37,046 nt of DNA from Bacteroidales bacterium (GTDB lineage Bacteria > Bacteroidota > Bacteroidia > Bacteroidales > Tenuifilaceae), in NCBI GenBank assembly GCA_028680705.1, contig JAQUJY010000021.1:1-37046 (forward strand). Reading direction: 5' to 3'. Shown here in pieces: positions 26,123 to 34,267 of the stretch (position 1 is the stretch's first letter; each line of letters starts with the position of its first letter). Under the pieces are notes generated by a model. The model ran no database searches and was not told where the DNA came from. It was given only the letters and a program-made list of their open reading frames with translations. Position numbers and translations under genes: made by a program.

Positions 26123-26704
26123 ATGCTAACCGCCCGTCAACAGGAAATAATTGATGTGTCGCTGGAGTTAATCTCAACCACCGGAATACAAGGATTTACA
26201 ATAAAAAACCTTGCAAAAAAGATTGGCATAAGCGAACCTGCAATATATAGGCATTACGAGAATAAGATTAGTATACTGCTAGCAATTCTCGACTGCTTTA
26301 AATCTCGGAGTGAGTCGTTGTTTGTAAAACAGGTCAATGAGTCGGACAGTTCCCTTGTCCGAATCGAAAAAATATTTCAAGGTCACTTTAATGCCTTTGA
26401 GAAGACCCCTTCTCTAGTAAATGTGATTTTCTCTGAGGAGATTTTTCGGAATGAACCTATTCTACAGGAAAGGATTACTGACATTATGGATCGCAATAGC
26501 GGAGTTATAAAGGCTATTGTTGCTGAGGGGCAAGCTAGAGGCGAAATAAAAGCTGAGATTGAATCAAAATACCTAACGCTTATAATTTTAGGTTCATTGA
26601 GGATGATGGTAAAAAGATGGCAGATGGGCGATAAATCGTTCAACCACAGCGAAGAGGTTAGCAAACTTTTTAACACCATAAAAAACCTTATCGAAATCAG
26701 ATAA
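26123..26704 (+). CDS. TetR/AcrR family transcriptional regulator
   Basis: This is a 193-aa one-component repressor. The N-terminal helix-turn-helix is clear: QEIIDVSLELISTTGIQGFT, then IKNLAKKIGISEPAIYRHYENK (about residues 27-48). The C-terminal helical ligand domain contains SLVNVIFSEEIFRNEPILQERI and a TetR_C-like ending. ATG at 26123 is preferred; a GTG 27 nt upstream overlaps the previous gene and adds residues not expected in the family. Similar 20-bp dyads in its own promoter and in front of the RND operon suggest it represses both. Ligand unknown; given the downstream genes a fatty acid, lipid or other amphiphile is plausible (inference). Confidence 0.88.
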   Translation: MLTARQQEIIDVSLELISTTGIQGFTIKNLAKKIGISEPAIYRHYENKISILLAILDCFKSRSESLFVKQVNESDSSLVRIEKIFQGHFNAFEKTPSLVNVIFSEEIFRNEPILQERITDIMDRNSGVIKAIVAEGQARGEIKAEIESKYLTLIILGSLRMMVKRWQMGDKSFNHSEEVSKLFNTIKNLIEIR

Positions 26705-26866
26705 TCAAATCAACTAAAACTCAATAACCATGAAAATTAAAGACTAAAAAAAAACCAGCAACAATACTGGTGATTAAAGCCTACAACTTAAAAAACGCAA
26801 GGCTTTTGTAATAGGATCAAGAAACATATCGATATAAATTCAATATGTTTTTTTTAGACCAACTAA

Positions 26867-26886
26867 GTTAGTTAACGTTAACAAAC
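26867..26886. promoter_or_regulatory. Candidate TetR operator 2, before the RND operon
   Basis: GTTAGTTAACGTTAACAAAC is a 20-bp palindrome with nine of ten paired positions symmetric, ending 8 nt before the ATG at 26895. A -7-like TAAGTTAG (26865-26872, one mismatch) overlaps its left edge, so a bound repressor would block initiation. An adjoining odd palindrome AACTAAGTTAGTT occupies 26861-26873. Confidence 0.6.
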
Positions 26887-26894
26887 ATTAGATT

Positions 26895-29183
26895 ATGAAC
26901 TGCACAAAAAAGAAATTCCTTATCGGGTCATGGATGGTTTTGGTAGCCGTAATGGCAATAACCGTTTACTTTACTTTTGCCATGACCAAAAATGCTCGCA
27001 TGGAGACCAACCTTGACGAGTACATGCCCAAAACGCATCCTGCGTTTGTTTACAGCGACCAGGCCGAGGAGTGGTTTAACATTAAGGATGGAATCCTTAT
27101 TGCCATTGAGAACAAAAATGGAATCTATAATCCTCAAACCCTTCAGAAAATAAAGGAAATAAGCGAAGACCTTCAGGCAATGGATGAGTTTGAGGATATT
27201 GATGTTATGTCGATATACACCGCTGATAATATAATTGGCGATGAATACGGACTCAATGTTAAACCATTCTACAAAAGAGTGCCTCAATCGGCAGAGCAAC
27301 TCGATGAGATTCGCCAGAATGTTAGAACAAACGATATGACTTATGGGCGTTTTGTATCAACAGATGAGACCGTAGCCCTTATTGTTGCCGGAATGCGTGG
27401 AGGTGATTTCTCACAGGAGTTCTACAAAGAGATTATGGAATTTGCTAAGAGTTTCGAAAGCGATGACGAGACCATATATGTTGCTGGTCGCCCTATTGTA
27501 GAGGGTACTATGGCTTTGCTAGGCCCAGCAGATATGAAGCGAATGGTTCCCATAGTTTTACTTGTAATCGGCATTGTGCTTTACCTGTTACTCAGGAGCG
27601 TAAGGGCAACCAGTGCTACTTTGATAAGCGTTTTTATTAGCTCAATATGGGCATTTGGGTTGATGTCGGTGCTTGGAGTACCAATCTACTCTGTTTCAAC
27701 AATGATACCCGTAATGCTAATAGCCATTGGAGTTGCCTATGGAGTATACTTCTACAACCACCTATCAAAATTTTATATAAACAATCCCGATGGCAGCAGA
27801 ACCGATGCGGTGCTTTACGTAATAAAAGTGTTAAAGGCCCCATTGGCAATGGCTGCATTTACAACTATCATTGGTTTTATATCGCTGCTGTCGTCGCAAG
27901 TATACCCCATTAAGTACTTTGGTATTTTTACTGCGGTTGGAATATTAACGGCATTTATTCTTGCCCTATCATTTTTGCCGGCAATGGTAATAATACTTGG
28001 TTATCGTCCTAAAAAAGAGAAGGTTAAAGCTACACAACAGGATGGAACGTGGGAGAAAGTAAGTGACTGGCTACTCAACAAGAAAAAGGGAATCTATATT
28101 TCAGTAGTCGTTGTGCTAATATTCTCTGTTTGGGGAATCCAAAAGGTATGGATTAACTCCAGCTTCCTGGCCAACTTTGAGGAGAACAGTGAAATTGTAC
28201 AAACCGATAGGTTTGTGAACAGTAAGTTTGGGGGAACATCAACCCTAAATGTTATACTTGAGAGTAATGATAACGATGCTTTCAAGCAACCTACAAATTT
28301 AATCCTAATGGATGAGATGCAAGCCGAAACTCAAAAGCTTGCGCTGGTGGGTAACTCATTCTCTTTGGCCGACTATATAAAGCGAATGAATAAGGTGATG
28401 AATGCCGATAAGGATGAGTTCTACTCAATTCCATCAAGCAACGAGATGATTGCTCAGTACTTACTGCTTTATGAGATGTCTGGCGATCCTCAAAATCTTA
28501 TTAAGGTTATTAACTACGACTATAACAGAACCAACATCACCTTTCAGCTTAAGGGTGACGACTCAAAAACAATAAAAGAAGCGTTAAGCGTAATTAAACA
28601 GTTTGAGGATAGGTTCAAGAGAAACGGAATCACGGTAAACTATGCCGGGTCAGGCTATAAAGCCCTAATATTTACTGACCTAATTTTTGAAGGTCAGATT
28701 ATGAGCATTGCCATATCGCTTGTCCTAGTGCTAATTTTACTTAGCGTAATGTTCCGAAGCATTAAGGCAGGACTAATTGGATCCACTCCTATTGCCCTTA
28801 CGGCAATCTTTAGCTTTGGAGTAATGGGTGCGCTAAACATACCACTAAGCACAACCACGGCACTTCTATCCAGCATTGCAATAGGTATAGGTATTGATTA
28901 TGCAATACATTTCTTGCAGTACTACAAGGAGAATACAAAGGTTAAGGGCAATAAACTTTTGGGAATTTACGCTACAATGAACCAAACGGGGAAAGCCATT
29001 CTCTTCAATGCTGTTGTGGTAATTTCAGGCTTTTTGGTTTTACTATTCTCTGTTTTCCCCCCAAACCGAAAATTAGGGGCATTGGTATCCATGAATATGT
29101 TCACCAGCCTTGTGGGAACCCTAACAATTATGATGATTCTGGTTTATACCTTCAACGTTTTTATCAAACCAAGCAAGAAGTAG
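26895..29183 (+). CDS. MMPL/RND superfamily exporter
   Basis: This 762-aa inner-membrane transporter has the duplicated RND layout of MMPL and lipid-exporter proteins. There is a first helix (about 8-29), a large periplasmic loop (about 30-215) beginning RMETNLDEYMPKTHP, and a five- to six-helix bundle (about 215-375). A second helix near 395, a second periplasmic loop (about 415-620) and the last helical bundle complete it. The second-half helix 4 motif SIAIGIGIDYAIHFLQYY carries the conserved GxDY of proton-coupled members. The first-half equivalent is PVMLIAIGVAYGVYF, in which the Asp is absent, as in many asymmetric MMPL proteins. It likely moves a lipid or hydrophobic compound toward the periplasm. 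It is the first gene of a four-gene operon (31-, 26- and 35-nt gaps). Confidence 0.85.
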   Translation: MNCTKKKFLIGSWMVLVAVMAITVYFTFAMTKNARMETNLDEYMPKTHPAFVYSDQAEEWFNIKDGILIAIENKNGIYNPQTLQKIKEISEDLQAMDEFEDIDVMSIYTADNIIGDEYGLNVKPFYKRVPQSAEQLDEIRQNVRTNDMTYGRFVSTDETVALIVAGMRGGDFSQEFYKEIMEFAKSFESDDETIYVAGRPIVEGTMALLGPADMKRMVPIVLLVIGIVLYLLLRSVRATSATLISVFISSIWAFGLMSVLGVPIYSVSTMIPVMLIAIGVAYGVYFYNHLSKFYINNPDGSRTDAVLYVIKVLKAPLAMAAFTTIIGFISLLSSQVYPIKYFGIFTAVGILTAFILALSFLPAMVIILGYRPKKEKVKATQQDGTWEKVSDWLLNKKKGIYISVVVVLIFSVWGIQKVWINSSFLANFEENSEIVQTDRFVNSKFGGTSTLNVILESNDNDAFKQPTNLILMDEMQAETQKLALVGNSFSLADYIKRMNKVMNADKDEFYSIPSSNEMIAQYLLLYEMSGDPQNLIKVINYDYNRTNITFQLKGDDSKTIKEALSVIKQFEDRFKRNGITVNYAGSGYKALIFTDLIFEGQIMSIAISLVLVLILLSVMFRSIKAGLIGSTPIALTAIFSFGVMGALNIPLSTTTALLSSIAIGIGIDYAIHFLQYYKENTKVKGNKLLGIYATMNQTGKAILFNAVVVISGFLVLLFSVFPPNRKLGALVSMNMFTSLVGTLTIMMILVYTFNVFIKPSKK

Positions 29184-29214
29184 CTGCTATATAGATAGTT
29201 AGGGAAGATTAGTC

Positions 29215-30141
29215 ATGAAAAAAATTAGAGTAGTAATATTTGCAGCTGTGCTAGGGTTCGGTGTTTTAGCAAAAAGCACCAAAGCACAACCCATGGACTC
29301 CACAAGAATTGAGAGTGATTTCTTTCAGTCTATCAGGGCCAATCATGTTGACAGCTACATTACTTTTGGACAGGGTTTTGGAAACCTTGAGCCTCTTATT
29401 TTCGAGGGTTTAATCTCACCTTACTTTTTGCTACGAACTAGTAGAAATGCCCGCTGGGGAGCAAGCATATCACCAGCCATACTAATCAGAATGGAGGCTG
29501 AAAAATCATTCCCTGTTCGTGCGCCAAGCTATATGCCCAACGCAACCTTCTATCATCAAATCAGCAGAACAAGCGAGCAGGTAAAATATGTGTTTCTAAC
29601 CCTGTGGCACCATTCAAACGGTCAGGACGATGACTTTACAAATGAAGATGGAACGTTCAACACCAAAACGGGAGATTTTTCAACGAATATGATAGAAGTT
29701 GGTGCCTTTTTCAATAAACCGATTCTGCCGTTTGCAAATACTAGAGAGTACTTCCGAACGTCAATAGAATATCATATTAATTTTGCTAGAAGTCCTGAAT
29801 TGGAAGGAGTTTATAGCTTTCTGCGCTGGCATAATGACTTAAGGATTTTTCGATTCCCTCTGCCAAAATCAACCCTAAGGTGGTTGGGTTATAAAACCCA
29901 ATTGCCTCATGTGCAAACAAATATTGAGACTACTTGGATGTTTGGCGATGTGAATAATGCATCATTCTTCGACCTGGAGGAGCGGTTCAACCTCTCTTTC
30001 ACAATATCCTATCGACCACCAGTACTCAATGATGTAAGTTTTTTTGTCAATTTCTACACTGGAAAGGACTACTACAACATGCAGTTTATGCACCGCATTA
30101 ACGTATTACGACTTGGTCTTCAAGCATATACATTTAAATAA
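29215..30141 (+). CDS. Outer-membrane beta-barrel, phospholipase A1 (OMPLA)-like
   Basis: The 308-aa exported protein has a signal peptide (about 1-24, ending KAQ). The rest alternates polar and aromatic residues as in a beta-barrel. The segment LWHHSNGQ (about residues 130-137) matches the OMPLA H-x-S-N-G active-site pattern. An Asn in FSTN (about 158) could be the third triad residue, although the spacing from Ser is 24 rather than 12. The C-terminal VNFYTGKDYYNMQFMHRINVLRLGL mirrors the end of enterobacterial PldA (YSGYGESLIDYN, then a final strand). OMPLA hydrolyses phospholipids that reach the outer leaflet. Overall similarity is low, so a non-enzymatic barrel is possible. It lies inside the RND/LolA-like/DUF1302-like operon. 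Confidence 0.55.
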   Translation: MKKIRVVIFAAVLGFGVLAKSTKAQPMDSTRIESDFFQSIRANHVDSYITFGQGFGNLEPLIFEGLISPYFLLRTSRNARWGASISPAILIRMEAEKSFPVRAPSYMPNATFYHQISRTSEQVKYVFLTLWHHSNGQDDDFTNEDGTFNTKTGDFSTNMIEVGAFFNKPILPFANTREYFRTSIEYHINFARSPELEGVYSFLRWHNDLRIFRFPLPKSTLRWLGYKTQLPHVQTNIETTWMFGDVNNASFFDLEERFNLSFTISYRPPVLNDVSFFVNFYTGKDYYNMQFMHRINVLRLGLQAYTFK

Positions 30142-30167
30142 CAACTAAAATTTAGGAGAACAACAAA

Positions 30168-30947
30168 ATGAAAACAAAAACAGTAACCATGCTACTAATA
30201 GCATTCGCGGTATCAGGATTTGCAAATCAGTCGATTGCTCAGCAAACCGGACAGCAAATTATGGAAAAAGTTTACAACAACCCCTCGGGCGATGATACAC
30301 AAGGTAACCTCTCGATGACCCTCACCAATAATAGGGGAGAACAAAGAGTAAGAACTCTAAAGCAATACATTAAAGACGACGGAAAAGTGGAGAAGAAAAT
30401 TATGTACTTCCTCTCCCCCGCCGATGTGAGAAATACATCGTTTATGAACTGGAGCTATTCCGATGGGCAAAGCGACAATCAATGGATCTATCTTCCTGCT
30501 CTAAAAAGAACCAGGCGAATATCAAGCGATAGCAAAAGCGATTACTTTATGGGTTCAGACTTCACCTACGACGATCTTGGTGATAGGCACCCAAATCAGG
30601 ATGACCATAAACTCCTACGTGAAGAAACCATTGACGGGAAGGAATGCTATGTTGTGGAAAGCACCCCAAAAGAGAGCGGATACATATACTCAAAAATCAT
30701 TACCTGGGTTATGAAAGATAATTATCTGGGTTTAAAAAGAGAGTTTTACGATGATAGAGGTCGATTACTCAAGGTTCTATCCATAAAAAACTTTGCAAAA
30801 GTGAATGGATTCTGGACAATCCTGGAAACCGAGATGCATAACGTGCAACGCGATCATAAAACCACCATGAAGTTTACTGATGTTGAGAAAAACAAGGGCA
30901 TACCCGACAGTAGATTTACTGAGCGCAGCATGACCTTGGGTAGCTAA
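30168..30947 (+). CDS. LolA-fold outer-membrane lipoprotein-sorting-like protein (PF17131 type)
   Basis: A 259-aa periplasmic protein with a cleavable signal peptide (about 1-24, ending SIAQ). The motif set is that of the LolA_like family often annotated as outer-membrane lipoprotein-sorting protein: TLKQYIKDDGKVEKKIMYFLSPADVRNTSFMNW, QWIYLPALKRTRRISSDSKSDYFMGSDFTYDDL (about 104-138), then CYVVESTPK. The fold is an open beta-barrel with a hydrophobic cavity and typically carries a lipid moiety. Members are frequently encoded next to MMPL exporters, as here, so it may receive substrate from the RND pump and pass it to an outer-membrane barrel (inference). Confidence 0.85.
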   Translation: MKTKTVTMLLIAFAVSGFANQSIAQQTGQQIMEKVYNNPSGDDTQGNLSMTLTNNRGEQRVRTLKQYIKDDGKVEKKIMYFLSPADVRNTSFMNWSYSDGQSDNQWIYLPALKRTRRISSDSKSDYFMGSDFTYDDLGDRHPNQDDHKLLREETIDGKECYVVESTPKESGYIYSKIITWVMKDNYLGLKREFYDDRGRLLKVLSIKNFAKVNGFWTILETEMHNVQRDHKTTMKFTDVEKNKGIPDSRFTERSMTLGS

Positions 30948-30982
30948 TATTCATTTTTTGTTTAACTGAAAACTCAAAAGAA

Positions 30983-32221
30983 ATGAAACTAAGAATAGTT
31001 GTAACAACATTGCTAGCTTTTGTATTATTAAATCAAGCAAAAGCACAGGAAAACCTTGAAATAACAGGTTATGCCAGAAACTACACTGGCGTACTTACAG
31101 GTGGGGATAACGAATTCTCGATAGTTCAAAACACCCTTAATCTTAAGTTTGAGAAATCCTCCAACAGAATTGCCTTTAAGGTAAATCCTTACCTAAACCA
31201 CTACTTCGACCGCGATTTGGAATTTGGCCTACGTGAGGCTTATCTAGATATGCGATTCGATAAATTTGATATCAGAGTTGGAAAACAGCAGATTATATAC
31301 GGTAAGGCTGAGGGAGTATTTATAACTGATGCCGTTTCGCCAAAAGATTTGAAGGAATTCCTCCTACCCGATTTTGATGAAATTAGAATGGGGATAACCG
31401 CAGCAAAAGTAAACTACTACTTTGGCAACAGCACAATTGAAGCGGTTTGGGCACCAGTTTTTAGCCCAAATAAAATGCCCGAAATGAATTCAATTTGGCG
31501 CCCCGTTATGCCGTTTCCAATAGCGCCAACCTTCGACAACTCAACAGCAGAAATTACTCCAAGCCTTGAGAATAGTGAACTCTTCCTTAGATTTTCAAGC
31601 ATGGGCTCGCATGCCGACTTTGAAATTGTGGGAGGATACTTCTGGGATGATGAGCCAACTATGCATATGACCAGGGAAATTGACCCAATTACAATGCAAC
31701 TGACTGGACTAACGGTAAGACCTGAGCACCATAGGTTAACCATGGGTGGAGCAAGTTTTAGCATACCCCTTGGGCCAACTTTAGTTAGAGGTGAGGGTGG
31801 ATACTACGCAGGGAAATATTTCCAAACCCAAACACCAACAATCCCAGATGCTACCATAAAAAAGGATTATCTACACTATATGGTTGGGCTAGATTACAGC
31901 CTTGCTGGCATAATGCTTTCGGCACAATTTATTCAGGAGAATATACTCGACTACGAACAGGGAATACAAAACGATGAGGTTGAGAGTACCATGACGTTTC
32001 TTGCAAAAAAGGATTTCCTTAGAGAAAAATTATGGTTAGAACTCTTCGCATACGTTGGTCTAAACAATGAGGATGCGCTCATCAGGCCTAAAATCTCTTA
32101 TGCATTTGCCGATGGGTTTGACATTCAGCTTGGTGCAAATATCTTTGTTGGCGACAAGGGTAGGTTCGGCCAGTTTAATGCAAACGATATGATATACACT
32201 AAAATAAAATACAGCTTCTAA
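30983..32221 (+). CDS. DUF1302-like outer-membrane beta-barrel
   Basis: A 412-aa exported protein with a signal peptide (about 1-21, ending AKAQ) and a barrel-like remainder ending in an aromatic terminal strand (YTKIKYSF). The motif FDIRVGKQQIIYGKAEGVFITDAVSPKDLKEFLLPDFDEIRMG (about 92-134) is the hallmark of the DUF1302-type porin-like family found beside MMPL exporters and LolA-like or DUF1329 proteins in proteobacteria. WAPVFSPNKMP also fits. It is the last gene of the operon, followed by a terminator. It is probably the outer-membrane end of the transport path; the direction of transport cannot be judged from sequence. Confidence 0.75.
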   Translation: MKLRIVVTTLLAFVLLNQAKAQENLEITGYARNYTGVLTGGDNEFSIVQNTLNLKFEKSSNRIAFKVNPYLNHYFDRDLEFGLREAYLDMRFDKFDIRVGKQQIIYGKAEGVFITDAVSPKDLKEFLLPDFDEIRMGITAAKVNYYFGNSTIEAVWAPVFSPNKMPEMNSIWRPVMPFPIAPTFDNSTAEITPSLENSELFLRFSSMGSHADFEIVGGYFWDDEPTMHMTREIDPITMQLTGLTVRPEHHRLTMGGASFSIPLGPTLVRGEGGYYAGKYFQTQTPTIPDATIKKDYLHYMVGLDYSLAGIMLSAQFIQENILDYEQGIQNDEVESTMTFLAKKDFLREKLWLELFAYVGLNNEDALIRPKISYAFADGFDIQLGANIFVGDKGRFGQFNANDMIYTKIKYSF

Positions 32222-32245
32222 CCCATTCAATATCCATAATCCATT

Positions 32246-32280
32246 AAATCCAATGTTCTACTGAGCATTGGATTTTTTAT
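32246..32280 (+). terminator. Terminator of the RND operon
   Basis: AAATCCAATG (32246-32255) pairs with CATTGGATTT (32266-32275) around a 10-nt loop, and a T-run follows. It closes the four-gene operon 25 nt after the DUF1302-like gene. Confidence 0.85.
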
Positions 32281-32358
32281 AAAAAATAGGGTATCTTTAC
32301 TCAAAGGGGTCATACTAGTGAAAGGATTTGATTATTTACCTTTAAATTAGATATCGCC

Positions 32359-33630
32359 ATGAAAACACTAGCTAAAAAAATCAGAGTTATGGGCTTGGCA
32401 TCTTTGCTCATGCTGTTCTTGGCTCCTTTATTTGCTCAGAATAGTAACGGATACATCACCATTAATGGAAACCTAAAAGATGCAAAAACAAAGAACGCAC
32501 TGTTCTTTGCCTACATAGCCATACCCAATTCACACGTTGGAACAGTTTCCAACAGTGAGGGTAATTTCACCCTTAAGATTAGTCCTTTGCTTAATGCTAG
32601 CGAGGTTGAATTCTCGCATCTTGGTTACATAACCAAACTTGTGCCTGTTGAAACCCTTATGCAGGGCAATACTGAGGTTTTGCTTGAACCCGCCTCAATT
32701 CCACTCGATGAGGTAACAATAAGGCCAATAGAAGTAGAAAAATTAGTTGCCGATGCAATTGCTAAAATCCCATATAACTATAGCGACAACCCCAACATGC
32801 TCACTGGTTTTTATCGCGAAACCATTAAGCAGCGCCGCGATTATATCTCTATTTCGGAAGCAGTGTTGGATATCTACAAAGCCCCCTACAAGAACTTTAG
32901 CGGCGCAGATAGGATTAAGATATTTAAGGGACGTAAGAGCACAAATGTAAAAAAAGCCGATACTCTTGCAGTTAAGCTACAGGGTGGTCCTAGGGTCTCG
33001 CTACTTCTCGATATTGCTAAGAACCCCGATATCCTGTTTTTTGAGGATTATATCAACTACTACAACTTTACCCTTGAGGATATGGTTACCATCGACAAGA
33101 AGATTAACTATGTAATTGGCTTTGCTCAAAAAGAGCAAATTAAAGAACCTCTGTACTACGGAAGGCTTTACATCGATACAAAGAACTTGGCCATAACCAA
33201 CGCCCAGTTTAGCCTAAATTTGGATGATAAGGATGAAGCGGCTAAACTGTTCGTTCTGAGAAAGCCCCGTGGCGTTAAATTTACTCCAACAAGCACATCG
33301 TACCACGTAAACTACATCGAGCACAACGGCAGGTACTACCTAAACTACGTTCGCAATGAGCTGTCGTTTAAGGCAAACTGGAATAGAAGAATCTTCAACA
33401 CCAACTATACCGTTGTCGCTGAGATGGCTATAACCGACAGGGATTTGAGTAATACAAACAAATTCCCTTATCGAGAAACATTTAAAGCTTCGGATATTCT
33501 GGCCGAATCAGTAGAAGCATTTAACGATGATGACTTTTGGGGCGAGTTCAACTATATAAAACCTGAAGAATCAATTAATGAAGCCATTAAAAAATATGGC
33601 AAGCGCCTAAAAAGGCTGAATATGGAATAA
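32359..33630 (+). CDS. Exported protein with carboxypeptidase-regulatory-like domain (paralog of 35266-36840)
   Basis: A 423-aa protein with a signal peptide (about 1-26, ending LFAQ). A CarboxypepD_reg-like beta-sandwich follows (about 33-115: ITINGNLKDAKTKNALFFAYIAIP, then GTVSNSEGNFTL and FSHLGYITK). A long C-terminal region of about 300 residues has recognisable blocks: VADAIAKIPYNYSDNPNMLTGFYRE, ISEAVLDIYKAPYKN, and LLLDIAKNPD. It ends in DDFWGEFNYIKPEESINEAIKKY. No TonB-dependent barrel is present. Its C-terminal region is paralogous to that of the STN protein downstream. It has its own weak -7 (TATCTTTA, 32292-32299) and strong terminator, so it is separate from the sigma operon. Function unknown; the compartment is periplasm or outer membrane. 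Confidence 0.75.
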   Translation: MKTLAKKIRVMGLASLLMLFLAPLFAQNSNGYITINGNLKDAKTKNALFFAYIAIPNSHVGTVSNSEGNFTLKISPLLNASEVEFSHLGYITKLVPVETLMQGNTEVLLEPASIPLDEVTIRPIEVEKLVADAIAKIPYNYSDNPNMLTGFYRETIKQRRDYISISEAVLDIYKAPYKNFSGADRIKIFKGRKSTNVKKADTLAVKLQGGPRVSLLLDIAKNPDILFFEDYINYYNFTLEDMVTIDKKINYVIGFAQKEQIKEPLYYGRLYIDTKNLAITNAQFSLNLDDKDEAAKLFVLRKPRGVKFTPTSTSYHVNYIEHNGRYYLNYVRNELSFKANWNRRIFNTNYTVVAEMAITDRDLSNTNKFPYRETFKASDILAESVEAFNDDDFWGEFNYIKPEESINEAIKKYGKRLKRLNME

Positions 33631-33637
33631 ATCATTT

Positions 33638-33682
33638 ACCCTCACCATGTCACCCTTTGGCATGGTGAGGGTGTTTTTCTTT
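33638..33682 (+). terminator. Strong terminator between the regulatory-domain gene and the ECF sigma gene
   Basis: Perfect 12-bp arms ACCCTCACCATG (33638-33649) and CATGGTGAGGGT (33661-33672), an 11-nt loop, then GTTTTTCTTTT. It isolates the sigma operon from upstream transcription. Confidence 0.9.
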
Positions 33683-33711
33683 TGATATATTTAGTGTAAC
33701 AATATTCTGTA

Positions 33712-34263
33712 ATGGGCATCTCGCTTAACATCTCGCACAAACGAATACAAAAAGGTGATGTAAAAGAGTTTGAAAAACTTTTTCATGCGTTTTACACTCC
33801 GCTATGCAATTTTGCTTATGGCTACACAAAGGACATGGACGAAGCAGAAGAGATAGTTCAACAGCTATTTTACAACTACTGGAAGAACAAGGAAAATATC
33901 AAAATAAAAGTATCCATTAAATCGTACCTATACCAAGCAACTAAAAATGGTTGCCTAAAGTTTATTGAGCACAATAAGGTGAAAGGAAGATACTCAAACC
34001 ATGTGCTAAGCCAAAACACGGAAGCGGAATCCACCCAGAGTAAGATTGAAGAGGGAGAGCTAGCCGAGATAATTGAGGAAACAATAAATAGTCTACCCCA
34101 TCGGAGTCGTGAAGTTTTTATGCTAAGCCGCTTCGAAGGGTTAAAGTACGCTGAGATAGCCAAAAAGCTGTCCATATCAATAAAAACGGTTGAGGCAAAC
34201 ATGGGGAAAGCCCTCAAGTTAATAAGGCTCAATCTTGCTAGGTACGACCAAACTACACTCTAA
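33712..34263 (+). CDS. ECF RNA polymerase sigma factor (Bacteroidota FecI-like family)
   Basis: A 183-aa ECF sigma factor with region 2 (FEKLFHAFYTPLCNFAYGYTKDMDEAEEIVQQLFYNYW, about 21-58) and region 4 (INSLPHRSREVFMLSRFEGLKYAEIAKKLSISIKTVEANMGKAL, about 125-168), joined by a short linker. It corresponds to the RNA polymerase sigma-70 family often paired with FecR in Bacteroidota. The fecR gene follows after 4 nt and the STN protein after that, forming one operon. It would direct transcription of target genes when the anti-sigma is relieved. A TATATTTA at about 33686 is a possible -7 box. Confidence 0.93.
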   Translation: MGISLNISHKRIQKGDVKEFEKLFHAFYTPLCNFAYGYTKDMDEAEEIVQQLFYNYWKNKENIKIKVSIKSYLYQATKNGCLKFIEHNKVKGRYSNHVLSQNTEAESTQSKIEEGELAEIIEETINSLPHRSREVFMLSRFEGLKYAEIAKKLSISIKTVEANMGKALKLIRLNLARYDQTTL

Positions 34264-34267
34264 ACGC

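Noticed and set aside
26705-26866. Mini-ORF (ATG at 26730, five codons) and an AAAGCC/GGCTTT hairpin in the tetR-RND gap
   Set aside because: The ORF is too short to support, and the hairpin has a 19-nt loop with a weak T-run; neither is convincing as attenuator or terminator.
27637-27913. Opposed ORFs within the RND gene
   Set aside because: Out-of-frame readings of a membrane-helix region; the RND frame is intact and conserved.
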